Below, in pieces: positions 9,595 through 19,228 of a stretch of DNA of 64,000 nucleotides. The notes under the pieces are model-generated. The model was given only the letters and a program-made list of their open reading frames with translations, was not told the origin of the DNA and did not search any database. Both the position numbers and the translations under genes were made by a program. The stretch spans positions 83,707 through 147,706 of the forward strand of contig NZ_JAIFZS010000029.1 of NCBI RefSeq assembly GCF_019710635.1. Reading direction: 5' to 3'. Position 1 is the first letter of the stretch; each line of letters starts with the position of its first letter. Source of the stretch: Mycolicibacterium xanthum (GTDB lineage Bacteria; Actinomycetota; Actinomycetes; Mycobacteriales; Mycobacteriaceae).

Positions 9595-10458
9595 TCAGCG
9601 ATACTCGGCGGCGCCGTCCTCGAGCACAAGACGGGCGTTGGAGCCGTCGGGGCCGGCGGCCGCGGTGCGGAACACGGCCCGGCCCGGTTCCATCCGCCAG
9701 ATCGACGTCGTCAGCGTCTCACCGGGAAACACCGGCGAGGTGAACCGGGCCGAGATCGCGGTGAGCTTCGACGCATCGCCCCCGCCGAGCTCGGCGACCA
9801 GCGCCCGCCCCGCGACGCCGTAGGTGCACAACCCGTGCAGGATCGGCGTCGGAAACCCGGCCAGCTGGGCGAACCACGGATCGCTGTGCAGCGGGTTGCG
9901 GTCGCCGGAGAGCCGGTAGATCAGCGCCTGGTCCTCGCGGGTCGGTAGCGCCACGCCGGCGTCGGGGTCCCGGTCGGGGATCTCCGGCGCCGCCGGACGC
10001 TGCCCCGGCCGGCCACCGAAACCACCCTCCCCCCTGAGCACCAGCGTCATCAGCGTTTCGACGACCGGCGCGCCGGTGTCGGGATCGCTGCCGGTCGCCT
10101 TCAGCATCACGATCGCGTTGCGGCCCGCACCCTTGTCCTGGATGTCGGCCACCTCGGCGACCACGCTGAGCCGGCCCGCCGGGGGTAACGGCGCGAACAG
10201 CCGAACGGCCTCCGACCCGTGCAACATCCGGCTGAAGTCGAACGAGCCGATGTGGGTGGCCGCGGCGAACGGGGAGCACGCGATCACCGCGTAGGTCGGC
10301 AGCACCTGCTGCTCCACATCGTGGCTGTTCTCGGTGGTCAATGCCAGGTCGGCGGTGCCCGCGCCCACACCCAGCGCATAGAGCAGCGTGTCGCGGTCGG
10401 TCCACTCGAACAGATGCGGCGACGTGGTCGCGCCGATGGTGTTCGGATCGATGGGCAT
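9595..10458 (-). CDS. htdY: MaoC-family (R)-specific enoyl/3-hydroxyacyl-thioester dehydratase, HtdY-like
   Basis: A 287-residue double-hotdog hydratase 2. The active-site motif appears in the second half as YRLSGDRNPLHSDPWFA followed by GFPTPILHGLCTYG, with the Asp and His that activate water. The family hydrates or dehydrates trans-2-enoyl thioesters in fatty-acid turnover. Length and position (divergent from the acyl reductase gene, 47 bp apart) match Rv3389c of M. tuberculosis. The ATG at 10458 gives the conserved MPIDP N-terminus. Confidence 0.9.
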   Translation of the reverse strand: MPIDPNTIGATTSPHLFEWTDRDTLLYALGVGAGTADLALTTENSHDVEQQVLPTYAVIACSPFAAATHIGSFDFSRMLHGSEAVRLFAPLPPAGRLSVVAEVADIQDKGAGRNAIVMLKATGSDPDTGAPVVETLMTLVLRGEGGFGGRPGQRPAAPEIPDRDPDAGVALPTREDQALIYRLSGDRNPLHSDPWFAQLAGFPTPILHGLCTYGVAGRALVAELGGGDASKLTAISARFTSPVFPGETLTTSIWRMEPGRAVFRTAAAGPDGSNARLVLEDGAAEYR

Positions 10459-10505
10459 GATCGCGAGGCTATCCGGTGTTGACCTGCGCCCGTGGACAAG
10501 TGACC

Positions 10506-12524
10506 ATGACACGCATGCGCTATGTCGTTACCGGCGGTACCGGGTTCATCGGCGGCCGTCTGATCACCCGACTGCTGGCCCTACCGGGCACCGAGGCGGT
10601 GCACGTACTGGTGCGCCGCGACTCCCTGGGCCGCTTCGAACGTCACGCAGTGGACTGGGACAAGCGGGTGTCGCCGCTGGTCGGTGACCTCACCTCAGCC
10701 GACCTCGGGCTGACCGGGGCGGCCGTCGCCGAACTCGGCCGCATCGACCACGTCGTGCACTGCGCGGCGATCTACGACATCACCGCCGCGGAGCACCGCC
10801 AGCGGCTGGCCAACGTCGAGGGCACCCGTGCGGTGATCGGGCTGGCCCGGGCCCTGGACGCCACGCTGCACCATGTGTCGTCGATCGCCGTGGCCGGCAC
10901 CTACCGCGGGGTGTTCACCGAGGACGACTTCGACGTCGCCCAGGACCTGCCGACGCCGTATCACCGCACCAAGTTCGAGGCCGAGCAGCTGGTGCGGACG
11001 ACGCCGGGACTGCGGTACCGCATCTACCGGCCCGCCGTGGTGGTCGGCGACTCCAGGACCGGCGAGATGGACAAGATCGACGGGCCCTACTACTTCTTCG
11101 GACTGCTGGCCAAGCTCGCGGCGCTGCCCAGCTTCACGCCGATGGTGCTGCCGGACACCGGACGCACCAACATCGTTCCGGTGGACTACGTGGTCGACGC
11201 GATGGCCGTGCTGATGCACGCCGACGGCCGGGACCGGCAGACGTTTCATCTGACCGCCCCGAAGACCATCGGCCTGCGCGGCATCTACCGGGCGGTCGCA
11301 CCGGCCGCCGGGCTGCCGCCGCTGGTGGGGTCGCTGCCGCGGGTGGCCGCCGCCCCGGTCCTGCAGCTGGGCGGGCGGGCCAAGGTCCTGCGCAACATGG
11401 CCGCGACCCAGCTCGGCATCCCCGGCGAGATCCTCGACGTCGTCGAGCTGGCGCCGACCTTCACCTGCGAGCGGACCGCCGAGGCGTTGCGGGACACCGG
11501 GATCGCCGTACCGGAGTTCCGCACCTACGCACCGCGGCTGTGGCGGTACTGGGCACGGCATCTGGACCCGGAACGTGCCCGCCGCGACGACCCGGCCGGC
11601 CCCCTGGTGGGCAAGCACGTGATCATCACCGGCGCCTCCAGCGGCATCGGTCACGCGTCGGCGATCGCGGTCGCCGCCCGGGGCGCGACGGTGTTCGCGC
11701 TGGCACGCAACGGCGAGGCCCTTGACGGCCTGGTCGCCGAGATCCGGCGGTCCGGCGGCGACGCACACGCCTTCACCTGTGACGTCACCGACTCGGCGGC
11801 CGTCGAGCACACCGTCAAGGACATCCTCGACCGGTTCGGACATGTCGACTACCTGGTCAACAACGCGGGACGCTCGATCCGGCGGTCGGTGTCGGCCTCC
11901 ACCGACCGGCTGCACGACTACGAACGCGTGATGGCGGTCAACTACTTCGGGCCCGTCCGGATGGTGCTCGCGCTGCTGCCGCACTGGCGCGAGCGCCGCT
12001 TCGGGCACGTCGTCAACGTCTCCAGCGCCGGTGTGCAGGCCAACAGCCCGAAGTACAGCGCCTACATCCCGAGCAAGGCGGCGCTGGACGCGTTCGCCGA
12101 AGTCGTCGGCACCGAAACCCTTTCCGACCACATCACGTTCACCAACATTCACATGCCGCTGGTGAAGACGCCGATGATCACCCCCTCCCGTAGGCTCAAC
12201 CCGATGCCCCCGATCTCGGCCGAACACGCCGCAGCCATGGTGGTGCGCGGCCTGGTGGACAAGCCGGCCCGCATCGACACCCCGGTCGGGACGCTGGCCG
12301 ACATCGGCACCTACTTCACGCCCCGGCTGTCGCGCCGGGTACTGCACCAGCTCTACCTGGGTTACCCGGACTCGGCGGCCGCCCGCGGCGTCAGCGAGCC
12401 GCGTCCGGCCGCGCCGAGCTCCCCGGTTCGCCGGCCCGAGCGGCCGAGCCGGCCGGTGCCCGCGGTGCGGGTGCCGCGCCCGGTCAAGCGCGCGGTGCGG
12501 TTGGTGCCCGGCGTGCACTGGTGA
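10506..12524 (+). CDS. acrA1: Two-domain fatty acyl reductase / SDR protein, AcrA1-like
   Basis: About 672 residues in two Rossmann modules. Residues 1-360 form an extended SDR thioester-reductase-type domain (VTGGTGFIGGRL, then YHRTKFEAE at the active site). Residues 375-620 form a classical SDR (ITGASSGIGHASA, NNAGRS, and YSAYIPSKAA with catalytic Tyr and Lys). The tail is Arg/Pro rich. Characterised relatives reduce acyl-CoA or acyl-ACP through the aldehyde to the alcohol. Starts at 10506 or 10515 are both possible. The last four bases overlap the nucleoside hydrolase start (GTGA), so the two genes are coupled. Confidence 0.88.
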   Translation: MTRMRYVVTGGTGFIGGRLITRLLALPGTEAVHVLVRRDSLGRFERHAVDWDKRVSPLVGDLTSADLGLTGAAVAELGRIDHVVHCAAIYDITAAEHRQRLANVEGTRAVIGLARALDATLHHVSSIAVAGTYRGVFTEDDFDVAQDLPTPYHRTKFEAEQLVRTTPGLRYRIYRPAVVVGDSRTGEMDKIDGPYYFFGLLAKLAALPSFTPMVLPDTGRTNIVPVDYVVDAMAVLMHADGRDRQTFHLTAPKTIGLRGIYRAVAPAAGLPPLVGSLPRVAAAPVLQLGGRAKVLRNMAATQLGIPGEILDVVELAPTFTCERTAEALRDTGIAVPEFRTYAPRLWRYWARHLDPERARRDDPAGPLVGKHVIITGASSGIGHASAIAVAARGATVFALARNGEALDGLVAEIRRSGGDAHAFTCDVTDSAAVEHTVKDILDRFGHVDYLVNNAGRSIRRSVSASTDRLHDYERVMAVNYFGPVRMVLALLPHWRERRFGHVVNVSSAGVQANSPKYSAYIPSKAALDAFAEVVGTETLSDHITFTNIHMPLVKTPMITPSRRLNPMPPISAEHAAAMVVRGLVDKPARIDTPVGTLADIGTYFTPRLSRRVLHQLYLGYPDSAAARGVSEPRPAAPSSPVRRPERPSRPVPAVRVPRPVKRAVRLVPGVHW

Positions 12525-13573
12525 GCGGCGTGCCGCAGCCTGTCTTCGTCGACGTCGACACCGGCGTCGACGATGCGATGGCGCTGGCCTACCTGTTCGG
12601 CAGCCCGGACGCGGAGTTGGTCGGGATCGCCTCGACGGCGGGAAACGTCGCCGTGCACCATGTCTGCCGCAACAACCTTGCACTGCTGGAGTTGTGCGGG
12701 ATCACCGGGGTGCCGGTCTCGAAGGGCTCCGACGTACCGCTGACCGCGCCGCTGCGCACCGCCGAGGACACCCACGGCCCGCAGGGGCTCGGGTACGCGC
12801 AACTGCGCCCGCCGGCCGGCGCGCTGACCGACCACGACGCCGCCGAGGCCTGGGTGCGGGCGGCCCGCGCCCACCCCGGCGAGCTGGTCGGGATCGCCAC
12901 CGGGCCGCTGACCAACCTGGCCCTGGCACTGCGCGCCGAACCATCACTGCCCAGGCTGCTCAAGCGGCTGGTGATCATGGGCGGGTCGTTCGACTACCGG
13001 GGCAACACCACGCCGGTGGCCGAATGGAACACCAGCGTCGACCCCGAGTCGACCGCCGAGGTCTATGCCGCCTTCGCCGGGGCGGCGAGCCTGCCGATCG
13101 TGTTGGGGCTCAACCTGACCGAGGACATCGCGCTGACACCGGCGCTGCTGAACCGGCTGGCCCGGGAAGCCGGAACGTCGTCGGCGACGATGTCCGCCGA
13201 CGACGTGCGCGGGACCGCGTCGGGCGCGTCCAACCCGCTGATCCGGGTGCTCGAGGACGCCATGCGGTTCTACTTCGAGTTCCATCACGACCAGGGCGAG
13301 GGCTACCTGGCCCACCTGCACGACCCGCTGGCCGCCGCGGTCGCGCTGGACCCCGGGTTGGTGGGCTGCCGCGCCGCGGCGGTCGACGTCGAGCTGACCG
13401 GGACCCTGACCCGTGGCATGACGATTGCGGACTGGAGTGGGCACTGGGCACGGGAACCCAACGCGCTCATCGGTGTCGACGTCGACCCGGCGGCGTTCTT
13501 CGACCGGTTCATCGGCCGGGTCGCCGCGTTCGCCCGGCGGCTCGGTCATTCTGGTCATTCTGGTCATTCATAG
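12521..13573 (+). CDS. iunH: Inosine/uridine-preferring nucleoside hydrolase
   Basis: A 350-residue nucleoside hydrolase. The N-terminal calcium-binding signature DVDTGVDDAMAL is complete, and the later conserved ATGPLTNLALAL and a C-terminal DPLAAAVALD Asp are present. It releases bases from ribonucleosides for purine and pyrimidine salvage in the cytoplasm. The GTG start overlaps the acrA1 stop. The C-terminus ends in GHSGHSGHS, encoded by a 9-bp tandem repeat, and its final 10 bp overlap the imuB 3' end on the other strand. Confidence 0.92.
   Translation: MSGVPQPVFVDVDTGVDDAMALAYLFGSPDAELVGIASTAGNVAVHHVCRNNLALLELCGITGVPVSKGSDVPLTAPLRTAEDTHGPQGLGYAQLRPPAGALTDHDAAEAWVRAARAHPGELVGIATGPLTNLALALRAEPSLPRLLKRLVIMGGSFDYRGNTTPVAEWNTSVDPESTAEVYAAFAGAASLPIVLGLNLTEDIALTPALLNRLAREAGTSSATMSADDVRGTASGASNPLIRVLEDAMRFYFEFHHDQGEGYLAHLHDPLAAAVALDPGLVGCRAAAVDVELTGTLTRGMTIADWSGHWAREPNALIGVDVDPAAFFDRFIGRVAAFARRLGHSGHSGHS
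13544..13570. repeat. 9-bp tandem repeat (3 copies) shared by the iunH and imuB 3' ends
   Basis: Three units of GGTCATTCT (the last ends in A) encode the GHS tripeptide repeat at the end of iunH. The imuB stop codon lies inside the array on the opposite strand. It is probably a replication-slippage site. Confidence 0.85.
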
Positions 13574-15132
13574 ACTCCCTCGACGTACCACCGCCGCTGC
13601 CGGAAGCACAGCAGCAGGGCCTGGGCCGGGTCGGAACCGACGAGCACCTGCGCCCGCGCCGATCTGCCGCCGGCGGCATCGGGATCCCACCACCGTTCGT
13701 CCACCGGCCACGGCCCCGCCCACCAGGACAGCCGGCCGTTGCGCCCCGGGGCCTGCAGCCGGAACGGGTCGGCCGAGAACAGGCCCCGCGCGGTGACCCG
13801 CACCGGGGTGTCCTCGGCATCGAGCAGCTCCACCGGATCGTCGAGCAACACCGTCGGCGACGGCTCGGGCAGCCGCCCCGGCCACGGCTGGTCCGGATTC
13901 GCCCGGGGCACAAGCTCATCCCCGAGCGGGGCGAAGGTGATGCGTTCGGCGGGACCCCGCCCGCCGCTGAGCACCGGCACCCTGACGGCGTCGGGACCCA
14001 ACAGGCCCTGCACCCGCACGAGGGCACGGCGAGCGCGCAGCCGGTCCTCCTCCCCGACCCCGCCCCACAGCGGCAGCTGCAATGCCTCGGCCGAGACCAC
14101 CTCGACCGGTCGGAGCCGCAGTACCGCGATCGGCCCGCTGGGCCGGTCCTGCTCCTGGCGCCGGTTCAGCCAGCCGTCCAGTTGCCAGCGCACCCGGTCG
14201 GCGGTGGCATCCTCGGTCAACGGCTCGGCGCAGCGCCAGACGCGTTCCAGCTCTTGCCCGTTGACGGTCTCGGCGTGAATGGCCAGCCGGGTGCACCCCA
14301 CCCCGGCACCCTCGAGGCTGCGGTGCAGCACGCCGGCCAGCGAACGCCCGGCGAAGGCCGCCGCATCCACCCGGTCGATCGGTGGATCGCAGTTCATGAC
14401 CGCATCGAGGTCGGCGTCCGGGTCCCGGCCCGACGGACCACGGCTCGACTCGCCGCGCGCCATCCGGTGGGCGGCGATGGCGTCGGCGCCGAACCGGGAG
14501 GCCACATCGCTTCGGGGCAACTCGGCGAACTGCCCGATCTTTCTGATCCCCATGCGCCACAGCAGATCTGCCAGATCCGCCCGGCTCGGCGGGGCCAGGC
14601 TAGGCTCGGCGGCCAGCTGCCGGATGGACAGTCCGGACAGGAACGCCGCATCCCCGCCGGGCTCGACGATCCGGCCGGCCCGAGCCGCGAAGACCGCGGT
14701 GGCCAACTGGTCGGCGATGCCGATCTGACATTCGACGGCGGCCGCAGCGACGGCGTCGACCAGGCTCTCCGCCGCGGCCTGCTCGGAACCGAAGTACCGG
14801 GCCGCGCCGCGCACCGACAGAGCCAGCAGACCGGGGCGCAGCACCTCGGCGCGCGGCACCAGGTCGTCCACCGCCGCCGTGACGTGTTCGAAGAACCGGG
14901 CGTCGCGAGCCGGGTCGGCGGTCGCGACGAACAACTCCGGACAGCGGGCCTGCGATTCCCGGCGCCGCAGCCCGCGGCGCACCCCGGCTGCGCGCGCCGC
15001 CGCCGAACACGCGATGACCCGGTTGGCCAACGTCACCGCCACCGGTGCCGTCGGGGGCACCCGGGCGGCGGCCGCCGCGGCAACGGCCGGCCAGTCCATG
15101 CACCAGATCGCCAGCACCCGGGATCCGGACAC
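13564..15132 (-). CDS. imuB: ImuB, catalytically inactive Y-family polymerase homologue
   Basis: A 522-residue protein with the Y-family polymerase fold that works as the adaptor of the DnaE2 mutasome. The N-terminal segment VLAIWCMDWPAVAAAAA keeps only a single Asp where active enzymes have a DxD-type site, and the later position LLALSVRGAARYFG lacks the acidic pair of the SLDE-type motif, so polymerase activity is not expected. The C-terminal third is the ImuB-specific partner-binding region. The GTG at 15132 follows the imuA' stop after one base (TGACGTG); the open frame running further upstream lies inside imuA'. Confidence 0.93.
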   Translation of the reverse strand: MSGSRVLAIWCMDWPAVAAAAAARVPPTAPVAVTLANRVIACSAAARAAGVRRGLRRRESQARCPELFVATADPARDARFFEHVTAAVDDLVPRAEVLRPGLLALSVRGAARYFGSEQAAAESLVDAVAAAAVECQIGIADQLATAVFAARAGRIVEPGGDAAFLSGLSIRQLAAEPSLAPPSRADLADLLWRMGIRKIGQFAELPRSDVASRFGADAIAAHRMARGESSRGPSGRDPDADLDAVMNCDPPIDRVDAAAFAGRSLAGVLHRSLEGAGVGCTRLAIHAETVNGQELERVWRCAEPLTEDATADRVRWQLDGWLNRRQEQDRPSGPIAVLRLRPVEVVSAEALQLPLWGGVGEEDRLRARRALVRVQGLLGPDAVRVPVLSGGRGPAERITFAPLGDELVPRANPDQPWPGRLPEPSPTVLLDDPVELLDAEDTPVRVTARGLFSADPFRLQAPGRNGRLSWWAGPWPVDERWWDPDAAGGRSARAQVLVGSDPAQALLLCFRQRRWYVEGVYE

Positions 15133-15133
15133 G

Positions 15134-15841
15134 TCAGCCTCCCAGCGCACGGGCGGGACGCACGGAACGTCCCCGGGCATGCATGGTCAACCGGACCCGG
15201 CTGATCCGCCCGCACCCCGGCAGCGGTGTCACGCCCCGCCCACCGGCGATCTCGTAACCACTGACCCGGGCCTCCAGCCGCGCGGGGGCTCCCTGCCAGT
15301 CCCCGTCGGCGACCAGTAGGGTGCATCCGCGTTGGCGGGCGCGCGCCGTGACGACCCCGGCCCTGCTCGCGGGCACCGTGCGGCCGGCCAGGCCGAGCAC
15401 GATCAGATCCATCCCGTCCATCAGGACCGCGGCCACCTCGACCGGATCGACCCCGGGTTCGGGGATGACGGCGATCCTGCTCAGGTCGGCCCCCATCTCC
15501 ACCGCGGCGAGCAACCCGACGTCGGGCCTGCCGATGATCGCGGCGTGGCCACCCTCGGCCGTCACCGCCGCCACCAGACCCAGTTCCAGTGACCTCGCCC
15601 CCGAAAGCACCGCGACCGTTCCCCGCGGCAACGAGTCGGGGAGCAGTTCAGCCAGTGGTTCGGGCAGCGATCCGGGGTTGGACAGCAAACATTCGCGGGC
15701 GGCTGGAAGCTCGGGTGGCGCGGTGGCCGCCCGACGGCTGCCGCCAACCTTCCCGGACACCGACGCGATCTGTCGCCGAAGCCGTTCTACCTGTTCAGCG
15801 CGTTGAACGGGGCCCCGATCCAGGTTCTCCGCAATGGCCAC
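15134..15841 (-). CDS. imuA': ImuA' mutasome protein
   Basis: A RecA-like accessory protein of the DnaE2/ImuB translesion system, about 235 residues. An N-terminal helix ([18 protein letters not shown]) is followed by a P-loop-fold core ([20 protein letters not shown], then [19 protein letters not shown]) without a canonical Walker A lysine, and a basic tail. The frame is open to a GTG at 15880, only 5 bp from the LexA box; a GTG at 15841 is 44 bp from it and is preferred here. It is the first gene of the imuA'-imuB operon and the second damage-inducible unit with dnaE2. Confidence 0.88.
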   Translation of the reverse strand: MAIAENLDRGPVQRAEQVERLRRQIASVSGKVGGSRRAATAPPELPAARECLLSNPGSLPEPLAELLPDSLPRGTVAVLSGARSLELGLVAAVTAEGGHAAIIGRPDVGLLAAVEMGADLSRIAVIPEPGVDPVEVAAVLMDGMDLIVLGLAGRTVPASRAGVVTARARQRGCTLLVADGDWQGAPARLEARVSGYEIAGGRGVTPLPGCGRISRVRLTMHARGRSVRPARALGG

Positions 15842-15885
15842 AACAGCACCTTTCACACCACCCGAATCATGGATCACCACCGTAT

Positions 15886-15901
15886 TCGAATATATGTTCG
15901 A
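15886..15901. promoter_or_regulatory. LexA (SOS) box of imuA'-imuB
   Basis: TCGAATATATGTTCGA matches the TCGAAC-N4-GTTCGA consensus at 11 of 12 positions. It lies just upstream of imuA' and explains co-regulation with dnaE2. Confidence 0.9.
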
Positions 15902-16082
15902 TTCCTTCAGTAAACACCCCGCCGGCGACGCTCGTCAACCGGAGAATTCGCCACTCACAAACGGTGACACTGACAAATGTCGCGACCGCCACGTTGGCGT
16001 CCTCGACCGGGTCGAGGGCCGAATCGGTGGTGGGGGGCATCCCGGCACCGGCCGTGGACGTACGCGGCGACATCGCAGCACA

Positions 16083-16448
16083 ATGACGGTCATGGACAAC
16101 GTCGCGTTCCGCACAACCGCCAACGGACCTGCCGTGCTGTCCACGATCGGCGGCGCGCTGAGTTCACTGGGCTACTCGGTCATGCCACACCCCGATGGCT
16201 GGGGCGCACGTGCCGAGGTCGGCTCGGCGGCGGCCCGCGCGCTGGCGGGCGGATTCGCCCGCCGGATGATCGTCGAGTACCGGGTCACCCAGGGCGACAT
16301 GCCCGGCACCACGGCTGCGGTGATCACCCCCGCGATGACGGGGATGGGCGGCGGCCTGATCGGCATGAACAAGGCCAAGAAAGAGATGGCGAGCATCCAG
16401 CAGACCGTCGGCGCGGCGCTACACCAGGCCGCCCTGCTCGTCGGCTGA
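16083..16448 (+). CDS. Conserved hypothetical protein
   Basis: A 121-residue protein, probably cytoplasmic, from the ATG at 16083 (an ATG at 16092 is also possible). It has no signal peptide, an N-terminal beta-rich half and a Gly/Met-rich turn (TPAMTGMGGGLIGMNKAKK) before a C-terminal helix. I do not recognise the family. It is divergent from imuA' and its promoter shares the 200-bp region that holds the LexA box, but the box is about 180 bp away, so SOS control is not implied. Confidence 0.6.
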   Translation: MTVMDNVAFRTTANGPAVLSTIGGALSSLGYSVMPHPDGWGARAEVGSAAARALAGGFARRMIVEYRVTQGDMPGTTAAVITPAMTGMGGGLIGMNKAKKEMASIQQTVGAALHQAALLVG

Positions 16449-16467
16449 GCGGACCCACCGCCGGCGG

Positions 16468-17463
16468 CTACACACCCAGTGCGGGGCCGATGGTGGTGTT
16501 CCAGGACTCCTGCATCTCCGACTCGAACAGACCCCAGGTGTGCGAACCGTTGGGCCGCACCACATAGGTGATCGCGACGCCTGCCGCCCCGGCTGCGTCG
16601 GCGAAGGCCCTCGTGCTGTCGGCGACGATGCGCTCGATGAAGCCTCCGGTGATGTTCGGCCCGAAACCGACCGGCAGCCGGTCGACCTCACCGACGTCGC
16701 CGCTGCCCGATGCGCCGACGTAGACCGCGACGCCGTTGAGCTTCGCGACGTTCACGGTGGGATCGTGGGCGAGCCACAGCGGACCGCCGAAGGGCCCCTA
16801 CATGGCTTCGGCGCTGGCACCGCCGCCCATCAGAGTCAGCTGAATCTGCTGAGGGTCGCGCGACGGGTTGAGCAGGCCGCTGTACGACCCCACCGCCTGG
16901 TACTGACCGGGTACCTGAATGGCATAGTCGACGGCCGTCCCGCCGGTGCTCGACAACCCGCCGACCGCGTTCTTGCCGTTGGTGTTGTATTCCTGGTTGA
17001 TCAGCGGCGGAAGCTCTCTGGTCATGTACGTCTGGTACTGCTTGCCGGGATCGGCGATCCAGTCGGTGTACCAACTGAACTGGCCACCGAGCGGTGAGAC
17101 CACGTTGACGTTCTTGTTCGCAAAGAAGCCCTGGATGTCGGTCATTCCGAACCAACTCTTGGTCCCCGGCGCCCAGGAGCCGCCGGGATCGAGGTTGTCG
17201 CCACCGTCGATGCCGGGTAGCAGGTAGAAGGTGGGTGAGCCCGACGTGGGCGATTTGTAGACGTCGTTGACGATCACCTTGTTCATGGCAGGCGAGTACA
17301 CCGAGACTTTGTCCCAGCGGTCGTTGACGTGCTCGATGCCGGTGATGTGCGCACCGGCCGGGGGCTGCGCCCCCGCCACCGGGATCGTCACCAATGCAAC
17401 GAAGTTGAATACGATTGCTACTGCTACAGCAAGGACGTTGCCCCCGCGCCTGTGGCTGATCAC
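16468..17463 (-). pseudogene. Antigen 85/MPT51-like exported protein interrupted by an in-frame amber codon
   Basis: Read through, this is about 331 residues with a signal peptide (hydrophobic core to about residue 25, then AGAQP) and the alpha/beta-hydrolase fold of the antigen 85 mycolyltransferases: WFGMTDIQGFF, VSPLGGQFSWYTDW, a nucleophile-type GLSSTGG, and a C-terminal PNGSHTWGLFESEM with the family His. At 16798-16800 the minus strand reads TAG exactly where relatives have the Trp of an MWGP motif, in the same frame on both sides, so one C-to-T change (plus-strand base 16799) from TGG explains it. Translation would stop after about 221 residues and lose the His. The region where catalytic enzymes have Glu reads PNITGG, so it resembles non-catalytic MPT51. 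The start is uncertain (GTG 17463 or TTG 17490). Confidence 0.8.
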
Positions 17464-17544
17464 CGGCTGATCATAGACACATGACCGCAATCTCGGCGGC
17501 CGGTCGGTTACACCGGCTGCGCGGTGGCGATCCGGGGCCGGCCC

Positions 17545-19104
<1,560 letters not shown>

Positions 19105-19144
19105 CCGGTCAGTTTAGTGGCTGCCCCTGCAGGGCCTCTGGATC

Positions 19145-19225
19145 GTCGGCGGGCCGGGCCGCGCGCCGTCGGCGGGCCGGGCTGCGCGCCGTCGGCGGGC
19201 CGGGCTGCGCGCCGTCGGCGGGCCC
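19145..19225. repeat. 23-bp tandem array between guaA and the choD-like gene
   Basis: Three and a half head-to-tail units of 23 bp begin at 19145, 19168, 19191 and 19214. They fill the 124-bp gap between the choD-like stop and the guaA start, so they lie in the guaA leader or promoter. The core GTCGGCGGGCCG is shared with the minisatellite in dnaE2. Confidence 0.9.
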
Positions 19226-19228
19226 GCA

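Noticed and set aside
12694..15204. Plus-strand open frame of 836 codons across iunH and imuB
   Set aside because: It overlaps two well-supported genes, has no ribosome-binding site and an Arg/Gly/Pro-rich shadow composition.
19105..19228. Purine or (p)ppGpp-type riboswitch upstream of guaA
   Set aside because: The gap is almost entirely a 23-bp tandem array; no riboswitch core is recognisable. No tRNA or rRNA gene was seen anywhere in the window either.
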